DNA of 22,286 bases, from assembly GCA_016708585.1 (NCBI GenBank), contig JADJFK010000033.1, forward strand, positions 1 to 22,286, in the 5' to 3' direction. This stretch comes from Sulfuritalea sp. (GTDB taxonomy: Bacteria; Pseudomonadota; Gammaproteobacteria; Burkholderiales; Rhodocyclaceae). The position numbers were made by a program, and so were the translations under genes. The notes under the pieces were generated by a model. That model was not told the DNA's origin, ran no database searches, and worked only from the letters and a program-made list of their open reading frames with translations. Below are positions 1 through 6,255 of the stretch, piece after piece (the first letter of the stretch is position 1; the number at the start of each line of letters is the position of its first letter).

Positions 1-1728
1 AAATACTATGGAGAAGAAGGCGCTCCGATCTACATCACGCATCCGTTTCTGAAGAAGTTTTTCGGCAGTATCGACTGGAGTACAACTGCCGTTGTCGCGC
101 ACAATGCCCAATTTGATATTGCCATTCTCACGTGGATTTATGGGATCAAACCCGCGTTCATCTTCGACACCCTCAGTATGGCGCGTGCGCTGTATGGGAT
201 CGATGTAGGCAATTCAGCAAAGAAACTGGCCGAGCGCTTCAACCTGCCGCCCAAGGGGTTTGCGACACAGAGTTCGGACGGGTTATATGAACTGACGGCG
301 GAAGTAGAAAAAGAACTGGCCGACTACTGCAAGCACGACGTATTTCTGTGTGAGAAGTTCCTAGACAACATGCTGCCGCAGTTTCCGAAGAAGGAACTGA
401 AACTGATCGACGCCACGATCCGCATGTTCACCGAGCCGCAACTGGCGCTGGACAAGGACCTACTACAAACCGCCATCAGTGATGACGAATCACTCCGCGC
501 TTCCCTTCTTGGCAAACTAAACGTCAAAGAAGAGGAACTTGCTTCCAATGATAAGTTCGCCGCTGTACTCTCGGCTATTGGTATCGACCCGCCAACAAAG
601 ATTAGTCCCACCACCGGAAAAGAAGCTTACGCCTTCGCCAAGAACGACGCCCTCTTCCAACAAATCCTGAACGGCGACAACGAAGAAGCGGTTCTCCTGT
701 GCGAAGCGAGGATGAAAGTAAAGAGCACACAGGAGAGGACACGGGCACAGCGCTTTCTTGACATCGCGGGTCGGGCAGATGGGTTGTTGCCGGTGCCTGT
801 AAATTATGCGCATACGCGAACGCTGAGATGGGGGGCGGCTAAGGGTTCCAACATTAACATGCAGAACCTGAAGCGAGGCGGGAAGCTGCGCAAGTCTATC
901 ATCGCCCCGCCTGGGTATAAGTGTGTGGCCGGCGACCTGTCCCAGATCGAGCCGCGTGTGTTGGCGCACCTAGCTGACTTCACTGAACTACTGGAAATCT
1001 TTAAGTCGGGCAAGGATGCCTATTCGTTATTTGGCAGAACGATGTTTGGGATGCCAACGCTAAACAAAGAAGAAAATCCAGAACTTAGGCAGTCTAGCAA
1101 AAGTGCGATGCTTGGGTGCGGTTATAGACTGGGGTGGGCATCATTCGCTTCACAGCTTCTCGTCGGTTTCCTGGGCGCCCCACCTGTAAGATATGACAGG
1201 GCGTTCATGAAGCAACTCGGGATTTCCGGCCAAACGGTCGTAGAATTCATGACCGGCTACCCCCACGAGGGGCGGCGAGGCGCGGCTGCAGGAGCGGAGC
1301 GACTTGAGCGCATGATGGAGATTCCCCACACGTGCACCGACAAGGAACTGCTGGTTCACTGCGTCTGCGCCAAGGAAATCATCGACCGCTACCGCCGCGC
1401 GTCTGAGCCCATCGTTTCCTTCTGGGGCTTCCTCGACAAGATGATCGCCACCGTCATCGCCGTGCCCGACGCAGCGCCTGTCACCCACAAGTGCCTCACG
1501 TTCATGCCTGGGAAGATCAAGCTGCCCAACGGCTTGTTCATGACGTATGACAACATCAAAGTGGAGACAGATGACATCGGAAGACCGCAGTATTCATACT
1601 GGAACGGAAAGACGTACAAGGCATTGCACAGTGGAATCGTTGCTGAGAATGTCACCAGCGGAACTGCACGATGTGTTATCGGGGACGGGATGCTACGAGT
1701 CCAACCGCGATACAGGTGTGCGTCATGA
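1..1728 (+). CDS. DNA polymerase I-type (family A) replicative polymerase, 5'-truncated by window edge
   Basis: The frame is open from base 1 without a start, so the gene begins upstream. It has a 3'-5' proofreading domain followed by a family A polymerase domain and probably replicates the phage genome. Exo II is seen as AHNAQFD (97-117) and Exo III as YCKHD (325-339); Exo I must lie upstream. Polymerase motif A is DLSQIEPR (934-957), with the catalytic Asp and the SQIE signature. Motif B is about 1087-1134, with R and K followed by a GYRLG turn. There is no 5'-3' exonuclease domain in the visible part, as usual for phage enzymes. The frame stops at TGA 1726-1728, just before motif C, which is needed for catalysis. 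Motif C-like VHDE is present in the same frame 6 bases past the stop (see the next entry). Family assignment is secure; an intact product from this exact sequence is doubtful. Confidence 0.93.
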   Translation, partial: KYYGEEGAPIYITHPFLKKFFGSIDWSTTAVVAHNAQFDIAILTWIYGIKPAFIFDTLSMARALYGIDVGNSAKKLAERFNLPPKGFATQSSDGLYELTAEVEKELADYCKHDVFLCEKFLDNMLPQFPKKELKLIDATIRMFTEPQLALDKDLLQTAISDDESLRASLLGKLNVKEEELASNDKFAAVLSAIGIDPPTKISPTTGKEAYAFAKNDALFQQILNGDNEEAVLLCEARMKVKSTQERTRAQRFLDIAGRADGLLPVPVNYAHTRTLRWGAAKGSNINMQNLKRGGKLRKSIIAPPGYKCVAGDLSQIEPRVLAHLADFTELLEIFKSGKDAYSLFGRTMFGMPTLNKEENPELRQSSKSAMLGCGYRLGWASFASQLLVGFLGAPPVRYDRAFMKQLGISGQTVVEFMTGYPHEGRRGAAAGAERLERMMEIPHTCTDKELLVHCVCAKEIIDRYRRASEPIVSFWGFLDKMIATVIAVPDAAPVTHKCLTFMPGKIKLPNGLFMTYDNIKVETDDIGRPQYSYWNGKTYKALHSGIVAENVTSGTARCVIGDGMLRVQPRYRCAS

Positions 1729-1862
1729 CGAGCGGTCCATGATGAAAAGCTTGTCGTGTTTTGCGCATGATGCAAGTGAGCGGTGCGCCTTCATATCTCC
1801 CCGGCATCCCCCTCGATGCTACGATTGGGGCGGCGCAACGGTACGGGGAAAGTAAAGCCTAA
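1729..1862 (+). pseudogene. Out-of-frame 3' end of the DNA polymerase (motif C and C-terminus)
   Basis: The expected polymerase C-terminus can be read here, but in pieces. CVMT lies in frame 3 at 1719-1730. AVHDEKLVVFCA, the motif C sequence, lies in frame 1 at 1732-1767. HDASERCAF lies in frame 2 at about 1766-1792. APSYLPGIPLDA, followed by QRYGESKA, lies in frame 3 and ends at TAA 1860-1862; this resembles the usual family A phage C-terminus (PGLPL...RYG). So several small indels appear within about 80 bases. A second HDE (RHDER, frame 2, 1721-1735) suggests a diverged local duplication. I infer either a damaged gene or a consensus error. I see no classic slippery site. Confidence 0.6.
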
Positions 1863-1869
1863 CTAACAA

Positions 1870-1944
1870 GCCGGTATAGCACAACGGTAGTGCTTCTGCT
1901 TTGTAAGCAGGGGGTTGTGGGTTCGATTCCTACTGCCGGCACCA
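1870..1944 (+). tRNA. tRNA-Thr (anticodon TGT), with encoded CCA
   Basis: A full cloverleaf can be folded by eye. The acceptor stem pairs 1870-1876 with 1934-1940. The D arm is GCAC/GTGC. The anticodon stem TCTGC/GCAGG has the 7-base loop TTTGTAA, giving anticodon TGT at 1902-1904. The T arm is GTGGG-TTCGATT-CCTAC. Discriminator A1941 and CCA at 1942-1944 are encoded in the DNA. It reads ACA codons and resembles bacterial tRNA-Thr(TGT). It lies 8 bases after the polymerase remnant and 6 bases before the next start codon, so it is probably cut from a polycistronic transcript. Confidence 0.93.
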
Positions 1945-1950
1945 AACACT

Positions 1951-2199
1951 ATGGACTATAAAATACTTGACGCAATTTGGAAAAAGAGAAACATGCTAGA
2001 TATAGAGCGGCGTGACAAAGAACGAGAACTGATGCAAGAGTATGATAAGGTGCACTACGACAAAATCCGTGCACTTCAAGATGAATGCGGTAGAGACACG
2101 GGGCACAACTGGATGTTCTCACATCACGGTCCTCTCGGGCACTCGTGGTTTCGTTGCACCGGATGTAAGAAAAGTAAAGTAGAAGGGGATAGTCTATGA
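1951..2199 (+). CDS. Small phage protein of unknown function with a C-terminal CxxC
   Basis: This is an 82-residue ORF I do not recognise. The N-terminal half is charged and helical (repeats of K/R/E with I/L spacing, residues about 8-50). The C-terminal half has a Cys near residue 48, a WMFSHHGPLGHSWFRC stretch and CTGCKK, so a small zinc site is possible. The start is uncertain. ATG 1951 lies only 6 bases past the tRNA CCA, leaving no room for a Shine-Dalgarno sequence outside the tRNA. ATG 1993 is an alternative, preceded by a purine-rich stretch. A start at 1915 would lie inside the tRNA and is rejected. The stop overlaps the next gene's ATG (ATGA), typical of translational coupling. Confidence 0.7.
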   Translation: MDYKILDAIWKKRNMLDIERRDKERELMQEYDKVHYDKIRALQDECGRDTGHNWMFSHHGPLGHSWFRCTGCKKSKVEGDSL

Positions 2200-2312
2200 T
2201 GTTCTTCACGGTCACAGGAATCGTAGTGTGGGGGTGCGTTGCCATCCTCGCCATCTGGTACGCCACCGGGCGCATGGAAATCAACGTTGCAAAAGACAAA
2301 AAAGATGATTGA
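2196..2312 (+). CDS. 38-residue single-pass membrane peptide
   Basis: This short ORF starts MMFFTVTGIVVWG and is hydrophobic over about residues 3-24, including VAILAIWYATG, then ends in a charged tail KDKKDD. That is the layout of a small inner-membrane peptide with a cytoplasmic C-terminus. Its ATG overlaps the stop of the upstream gene (ATGA) and its end overlaps the next start by 8 bases, so it sits inside a tightly coupled operon. Function is unknown; possibilities are a membrane-acting accessory peptide or a small lysis or exclusion factor, but nothing in the sequence chooses between them. Confidence 0.6.
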   Translation: MMFFTVTGIVVWGCVAILAIWYATGRMEINVAKDKKDD

Positions 2313-2520
2313 CTATGCGCAACACCTTATCAAGATCGAGTTCATGACGAAGGTTGTACATGATGCTTGTCTTTCCAGAAACTATGAAGGCGCTAGAGAC
2401 ATCACCCTTGAGTTAATGGCAGAGACAAAATTGCTGCTGAATACTATGACACATATGCAAGAAGAACAAGCGCGACAAGAAGCAGAAAGGTTTGGGCACC
2501 GTGTACGCGTTCAATCCTAA
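2305..2520 (+). CDS. Small helical phage protein, unknown function
   Basis: This 71-residue ORF begins MIDYAQHLIKIEFM. It is predicted to be almost wholly helical, with a central YEGARDITLELMAETKLLL segment and a charged MQEEQARQEAERF tail that looks like coiled coil. I chose ATG 2305 because the longer frame beginning at 2239 runs through the overlapping membrane peptide and has no ribosome binding site; 2305 gives the usual short overlap. It overlaps the nuclease gene downstream. Proteins of this size and composition are common between phage tRNA and nuclease genes, but no function is assigned. Confidence 0.65.
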   Translation: MIDYAQHLIKIEFMTKVVHDACLSRNYEGARDITLELMAETKLLLNTMTHMQEEQARQEAERFGHRVRVQS

Positions 2521-3175
2521 TGCGTTCAGTTACTCGTCGCTCAAGACTTACGAGTCTTGCCCCCGCAAGTTTGCGGAAGTCAATGTCTACAGAAACTTTC
2601 AGGATGTCTTCACATCTCCAAAAGGAGATTATGGGGACAGAATGCACAAAGCTGCAGAAGCGTATGTCAAAGCGGCTGGTGAACTAGAGGCTGAGTTTAA
2701 ATTCATCAAACCCATCCTCGACACACTGCGCAACATCTCGGGAGAGAAGCGCACGGAACACAAGATGGGCGTCAAGCACGACGGCACACCGACACGGTGG
2801 AACGACCCTGAGCGCTGGTTTCAAGGCATTGCTGACCTGACTATCGTGGGTGACTCACCAGTGGCGCGGGTTGTAGACTACAAAGCAGGGGATTCAAAGT
2901 ACGCAGACACAGATCAGCTAGAATTGATGTCGCTGTTGATCTTCGCGCACTACCCGCATGTCAAGCTGGTCAAGGGCGTTCTTCTCTTTGTACTCAGTGA
3001 ACAAGTCAGGAAGCGCACAGTAGACATCACGGAGAAAGACAGGCTTTGGCAGAAATATAGAGAGAGGCACGCTAAGGTGATCGCATCTCACGCCGCTGAC
3101 AACTGGCCCATGAAGGAGTCCGGACTATGCAAGAAACACTGCTGTGTTTTGTCGTGTGCACACAATGGTAGGTAG
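2501..3175 (+). CDS. Cas4/RecB-like PD-(D/E)XK exonuclease, possible iron-sulfur type
   Basis: This is a 224-residue nuclease of the RecB/Cas4 group, probably acting in DNA replication, recombination or host DNA breakdown. From GTG 2501 the visible motifs are: SYSSLKTYESCPRKF at the N-terminus, the usual opening of this family, with C20; GDRMH (H49, RecB-type GxxxH); D112 in FQGIADL; DYK (126-128), the catalytic D-x-K; and Q139 in the QxxxY position. The C-terminus has CKKHCCVLSC. One N-terminal Cys plus several C-terminal Cys is the pattern of the [4Fe-4S]-stabilised Cas4/AddB nucleases, so an Fe-S cluster is likely but inferred. The start could also be TTG 2492, but AAAGG at 2486-2490 is better spaced for GTG 2501. 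It lies with replication genes, and no CRISPR array is near. Confidence 0.85.
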   Translation: MYAFNPNAFSYSSLKTYESCPRKFAEVNVYRNFQDVFTSPKGDYGDRMHKAAEAYVKAAGELEAEFKFIKPILDTLRNISGEKRTEHKMGVKHDGTPTRWNDPERWFQGIADLTIVGDSPVARVVDYKAGDSKYADTDQLELMSLLIFAHYPHVKLVKGVLLFVLSEQVRKRTVDITEKDRLWQKYRERHAKVIASHAADNWPMKESGLCKKHCCVLSCAHNGR

Positions 3176-3186
3176 GAAAAAATGTA

Positions 3187-3474
3187 ATGTCCGACGCTGC
3201 AAATAATGCGTTGTTGTTTGATGAAGAAATTGATCGTCGTGTAGTCGATGCTTTCATTTCTACTATGGGCGATCCACGACGAGAACAAGAAACTGGATAT
3301 GTTGTTCGTGCGCTGATCCAACACCCTGCCATGCGAGAGCATATTTACCGTGAAGTTGAATACCACGTAAAACGGCTGATCGAAACAATGTATCCACGGC
3401 ATAATAAAGACCCCTACAATCCGCGAATTTCTATGGACCCGCACGGTACAGATTGGAGTCGCTACAAATGGTAG
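3187..3474 (+). CDS. Hypothetical phage protein, 95 residues
   Basis: I do not recognise this protein. It starts at ATG 3187, 11 bases after the nuclease stop, with AGGA at 3174-3177 as a candidate ribosome binding site. It is acidic at the N-terminus (DEEIDRR), helical in the middle (REHIYREVEYHVKRLIETMY) and ends in a polar, Pro/Asp-rich tail, finishing WSRYKW. There is no signal peptide, membrane segment or metal-binding Cys. Its 3' end overlaps the next gene's start by 7 bases, so the two are probably translationally coupled. Confidence 0.7.
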   Translation: MSDAANNALLFDEEIDRRVVDAFISTMGDPRREQETGYVVRALIQHPAMREHIYREVEYHVKRLIETMYPRHNKDPYNPRISMDPHGTDWSRYKW

Positions 3475-3773
3475 GAAATAATGGAAAAAATCCCTGGAGA
3501 GACGCCGTTGACGATATGCTCGTCACGTGCCACGAGGTTGCCAGCGATGACCCACGAGAGTCAATCAACAGGCTTATCAACTGGCACGTCACCGTCTCGC
3601 TTGACCCCGCAGTATCTAGCGCCGCACAAGAACTGATTGCGCGCGGTAGGGAAGAAGCGCTGAATGAAAGTATTAAGATGTTAGAGGAACTTCACGAACG
3701 CCGCAAACACATGGACAACTATGCGTTGTACTTTGCGAACTTGTTGAGAGATAGGAAAAAGAATGCCGGGTAG
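3468..3773 (+). CDS. Hypothetical phage protein, 101 residues
   Basis: ATG 3468 was chosen over a TTG at 3453 because GGAG at 3455-3458 sits 9 bases upstream of the ATG. The protein is helical: a first part (DDMLVTCHEVASDDPRE, then INRLINWHVTVSLDPAVSS) and a charged C-terminal helix (EELHERRKHMDNYALYFAN) that could form coiled coil. The SLDPAVSSAAQELI segment resembles a motif I associate with uncharacterised early proteins of tailed phages, but no role is known to me. It overlaps both neighbours by about 10 bases, so it belongs to the same operon. Confidence 0.72.
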   Translation: MVGNNGKNPWRDAVDDMLVTCHEVASDDPRESINRLINWHVTVSLDPAVSSAAQELIARGREEALNESIKMLEELHERRKHMDNYALYFANLLRDRKKNAG

Positions 3774-4161
3774 GCTTCCTGGCCCCTTGGTGCTTGCTAT
3801 AACCGCCGCACTAGAACACGAGGGAGAAGCTACAATGGCTGAATTGGCTAAAATCATCGGCTTGCATCGCTTTGATTGCTCCAGTGTCGTGTCCCGTATG
3901 CGCAAGCCGTGTAAGATGCTGCCCAAGCGCATCTATGTGAAGCGGTGGGTGAGGGACGACGATTCAGGTGGGCGCAGCTACCTTCGTGCTGTGTTGGCGC
4001 TTGGTGATGCGCCCGATGCTCCGAAGCCTAAAGCAAAAGCTAGTAAAGAAGCCTCAGCAGAATACAGAGCTAAAGAACGGCATCGAGTGAACAGCGTTTT
4101 TATGTGGGCGCAACCACGCCGTGTCAGAGAAGCTGCACGAAGAAACAAAGAAGGAGTTTGA
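3763..4161 (+). CDS. Winged helix-turn-helix-like DNA-binding protein (putative)
   Basis: This 132-residue protein has an N-terminal segment (about 10-65) that reads as a winged helix-turn-helix: helix LVLAITAALEHEG, then MAELAKIIGL, a turn, DCSSVVSRMRK as the candidate recognition helix, then a beta wing (KRIYVKRWVRDDDSGGRSYLR). The remainder is a basic, Lys/Ala/Arg-rich tail (KPKAKASKEAS, then REAARRNKEG) that could contact DNA or RNA non-specifically. ATG 3763 is preceded by AGGAAAAAGA. It could be a local transcription factor of the early operon or an architectural protein. DNA binding is an inference from the pattern, not from a recognised named family. Confidence 0.7.
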   Translation: MPGRLPGPLVLAITAALEHEGEATMAELAKIIGLHRFDCSSVVSRMRKPCKMLPKRIYVKRWVRDDDSGGRSYLRAVLALGDAPDAPKPKAKASKEASAEYRAKERHRVNSVFMWAQPRRVREAARRNKEGV

Positions 4162-4162
4162 A

Positions 4163-4459
4163 ATGCCGTATACTCTTCCTAACGGAAAACGTGACTACAA
4201 ACGTCAAAACGAGAACGTTGACAGTAAACCTGCTGCACGCAAGCATCGGGCGCATGGGGTGAAAGTTCAGCGTGCTCTTGAAGCCGAGGGCCGCGCTAGT
4301 AAAGGCGATGGGCTGGACAATGGTCACAAGCGCGCGTACAGTAAAGGCGGGTCGGCAGATTTGAAAAACATCAAACTGCAGAGCCCGTCTACGAATCGTA
4401 GTTTTTCTAGAAATGCCGATAGCTCGATGAAAAGTGAGCGGTCGAAGAAGGGCAAGTAG
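4163..4459 (+). CDS. Small HNH-endonuclease-like phage protein
   Basis: This 98-residue basic protein starts MPYTLPNGKRDYKRQ. ATG 4163 has a strong AAGGAG 6 bases upstream (4151-4156), which rules out the longer GTG 4121 frame. The core KGDGLDNGHKRAYSKGG, followed by DLKNIKLQSPSTNRSF, matches the layout of small phage HNH-type proteins (His followed by SKGG, then an N-L pair and N-R-S). A related form often reads DVDHKKPLSKGG. Here the residue before His is Gly rather than Asp, and there are no zinc-binding cysteines. The catalytic state is therefore uncertain. It may nick DNA in recombination or packaging, or be a DNA-binding relic. Confidence 0.65.
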   Translation: MPYTLPNGKRDYKRQNENVDSKPAARKHRAHGVKVQRALEAEGRASKGDGLDNGHKRAYSKGGSADLKNIKLQSPSTNRSFSRNADSSMKSERSKKGK

Positions 4460-4607
4460 GGTTTCTCCCATTGACGCGGCGCTTGTGCCGCAGTACAGTA
4501 GTTGTGTTGGTAGCCGCTGGTTGGTGGCAAAAGCATCCCGTAAGGCAAACGTGGGGATGCGCCCTTGAGCGAGGGTATTAACGTAGTCTGTGCGTAAGGG
4601 TTTCTCC
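4458..4607 (+). repeat. Pair of 11-base direct repeats AGGGTTTCTCC (4458-4468 and 4597-4607)
   Basis: AGGGTTTCTCC occurs exactly twice, 139 bases apart. The first copy includes the last two bases of the HNH-like gene's stop codon; the second lies just after GTG 4590. They bracket three of the hairpins in the non-coding stretch. Two identical 11-mers this close are unlikely by chance and could mark an insertion, a deletion hot spot or a repeated control site. Confidence 0.6.
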
Positions 4608-4665
4608 TGCCCACGAGCGCGCCGGCACCCCGAGAGAACACCACTCTCGGGGCGTCGTAACTTTT
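4460..4665 (+). other. Structured non-coding stretch with several hairpins (candidate regulatory RNA or leader)
   Basis: About 200 bases with no convincing gene, unusual in this tightly packed block. Readable hairpins are: GCGGC/GCCGC at 4476-4480/4487-4491; GCATCCC/GGGATGC at 4533-4539/4554-4560; CCCT/AGGG at 4562-4565/4572-4575; and a 9-bp stem at 4628-4636/4644-4652. The stretch is bounded by an 11-base direct repeat. It could be a long 5' leader, a small RNA, or inserted DNA at the helicase 5' end. It does not fold as a tRNA and I recognise no riboswitch class. Confidence 0.5.
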
Positions 4666-6248
4666 ATGGAGTATATGCAGATCAAATCATAGAAAACAAG
4701 TTACTGTTATTCAGGACACGCAATCCTGAGCGGTATACGCTCATCCCGAAGTCGCGCAACATGGGAGAGGTTGCGCCGGGGATTCACGAGATTGCAGTAA
4801 AGTGGGGACTCGATGAAGTTAAGGTTCTTCGCAACCTGGGCGTCAAAAACGTACCCTCACCCATCCAAGGTACATATAAATGGCCGGGGCGCTTCAAGCC
4901 CTTTGAACACCAGATCGCTACAGCATCGTTTCTTACGATGCACAACAGAGCGTATGTATTCAACGAAGCTGGAACAGGCAAGTCATTAGCGTGTTTATGG
5001 GCAGCAGATTATCTGATGACAAAAGGGCTGGTGCGCCGCTGTCTCATTGTCTGCCCGCTGTCGATCATGGAAGCCGCATGGATGAAAGACTTGATGCAGT
5101 CTGTCATTCACAGAAAAGCCGCTATCGCTCACGCTGCTTCGATGGAGAAGCGCCGGGACATCGTTGCCGAAGGGCATGAATTCGTTATCATCAACTACGA
5201 CGGTGTTGAAGGCGTAGCCAAGGAAATCATCGCTGACGGCACATTTGATCTAGTTATTTGTGACGAGGCGAACTTCGTAAAAAATGCAAACACAAGACGC
5301 TGGAAGGCGATCAACGCTGTCTGCACTCCTGAAACGCGTATATGGGCACTCACAGGTACTCCGGCTCCGCAATCTCCGGTTGACGCTTTCGGACTTGCGA
5401 AACTTGTTACTCCGGGCACTGTACCTAAATTCATCACTGCTTGGAAAGACAAGACGATGATGAAGGTGTCGCAGTTCAAGTGGATTGCCAAGGGAGATGC
5501 GCCCCAGACAGTTCACCGTGCACTGCAGCCTGCCATCCGGTTCACCAAGGCGATGTGTCTCGACTTGCCGCCTGTGTTGACATCGACGCGCAAGATTGCA
5601 ATGACGGCGCAGCAGGACAAGTATTACCGCATGATGAAGATTCGTGCTGTTATGTCCGCTGGTGGAGAAACAGTTACAGCCGTGAACGCAGCTACCGTCA
5701 TAAATAAATTGTTACAAATTAGTGCAGGTGCCGTGTATAGTGATGGACAAGAGACGGTTGTGTTCGACTGCAAACCGCGATTGCATGCCTTGGATGAAAT
5801 TCTTGATGACACAGACAAGAAGGTTATTGTCTTCGCCCCTTACCGTAGCAGTATTGACACTATTGTTGAGCATCTTGTCCACACTCATGTTACTTGTCGC
5901 GCAATCACGGGCGATGTGACACCGACGAAGCGCGGGGAGATTTTTAATGACTTCCAATCCAAACCCGATCCGCGCGTTCTGGTCATACAACCACAAGCCG
6001 CTGCGCACGGCGTCACGCTCACGGCTGCTGATACTGTTGTATTCTGGGGACCTGTCACCAGCGTGGAAACATACATTCAGTGTATTGCTCGCGCAGATCG
6101 AATCGGACAGAAAGGAGCGAGCGTAACTGTAGTACACTTACAAAGTAGCGACATCGAAGCAAGGATGTTCCGACAATTAGAGTCTCGTGTAGAAGACCAT
6201 GAAGCGATTGTGAAGTTGTACAATGAAGAAATGAAGGAGTTGAAATGA
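4590..6248 (+). CDS. SNF2-like superfamily 2 helicase/ATPase
   Basis: This is an SF2 ATPase of the SNF2/RapA-like type common in phage replication modules. It probably remodels or translocates on DNA. Numbering from GTG 4590: Q motif FEHQ (105-108); Walker A GTGKS (128-132); motif II DEAN (225-228); motif III LTGTPAP (254-260); C-terminal RecA-like lobe with GVTLTAAD (about 474-481); and motif VI Q497, R501, R504, GQ (506-507). The start is uncertain. GTG 4590 has no ribosome binding site and its frame runs through the hairpins. ATG 4761 would remove ENKLLLFRTRNPE, which looks like conserved N-terminus. ATG 4675 (MQIKS) is in another frame. The stop overlaps the next ATG (ATGA). Confidence 0.88.
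   Translation: MRKGFSCPRARRHPERTPLSGRRNFYGVYADQIIENKLLLFRTRNPERYTLIPKSRNMGEVAPGIHEIAVKWGLDEVKVLRNLGVKNVPSPIQGTYKWPGRFKPFEHQIATASFLTMHNRAYVFNEAGTGKSLACLWAADYLMTKGLVRRCLIVCPLSIMEAAWMKDLMQSVIHRKAAIAHAASMEKRRDIVAEGHEFVIINYDGVEGVAKEIIADGTFDLVICDEANFVKNANTRRWKAINAVCTPETRIWALTGTPAPQSPVDAFGLAKLVTPGTVPKFITAWKDKTMMKVSQFKWIAKGDAPQTVHRALQPAIRFTKAMCLDLPPVLTSTRKIAMTAQQDKYYRMMKIRAVMSAGGETVTAVNAATVINKLLQISAGAVYSDGQETVVFDCKPRLHALDEILDDTDKKVIVFAPYRSSIDTIVEHLVHTHVTCRAITGDVTPTKRGEIFNDFQSKPDPRVLVIQPQAAAHGVTLTAADTVVFWGPVTSVETYIQCIARADRIGQKGASVTVVHLQSSDIEARMFRQLESRVEDHEAIVKLYNEEMKELK
4628..4652 (+). terminator. Strong hairpin upstream of the helicase (terminator-like or 5' stabiliser)
   Basis: CCCCGAGAG (4628-4636) pairs perfectly with CTCTCGGGG (4644-4652) around the 7-base loop AACACCA. 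The only T run nearby is TTTT at 4662-4665, about 10 bases after the stem, so it is not a textbook intrinsic terminator. It could stabilise an mRNA 5' end or attenuate read-through into the helicase. Confidence 0.45.
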
Positions 6249-6255
6249 CAACTAC
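6232..6255 (+). repeat. 24-nt direct repeat, copy 1 (translation start region)
   Basis: This copy is identical to 6584-6607. It spans the AAGGAG ribosome binding site (6234-6239), spacer, ATG and the first three codons after it (MTTT). It lies at the end of the helicase gene and starts the 113-residue ORF. The neighbouring bases differ, so the identity is confined to the initiation region. Confidence 0.85.

Noticed and set aside
1726..1770. TGA read as an amino acid (stop recoding) to rescue the polymerase
   Set aside because: Frame 1 regains VHDE after the TGA but then reaches another TGA at 1768 and non-polymerase sequence. Other genes here end sensibly at TGA, so genetic code change does not explain it.
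1915..1950. Start codon at 1915 for the 82-residue ORF
   Set aside because: It lies inside the tRNA; the first residues would be encoded by the T arm and acceptor stem.
2501..3175. CRISPR-Cas locus suggested by the Cas4-like nuclease
   Set aside because: No repeat-spacer array and no other cas gene are seen in the window.
4476..4575. A second tRNA in the structured gap
   Set aside because: There is no T-arm consensus, no cloverleaf and no acceptor pairing, although several stems exist.
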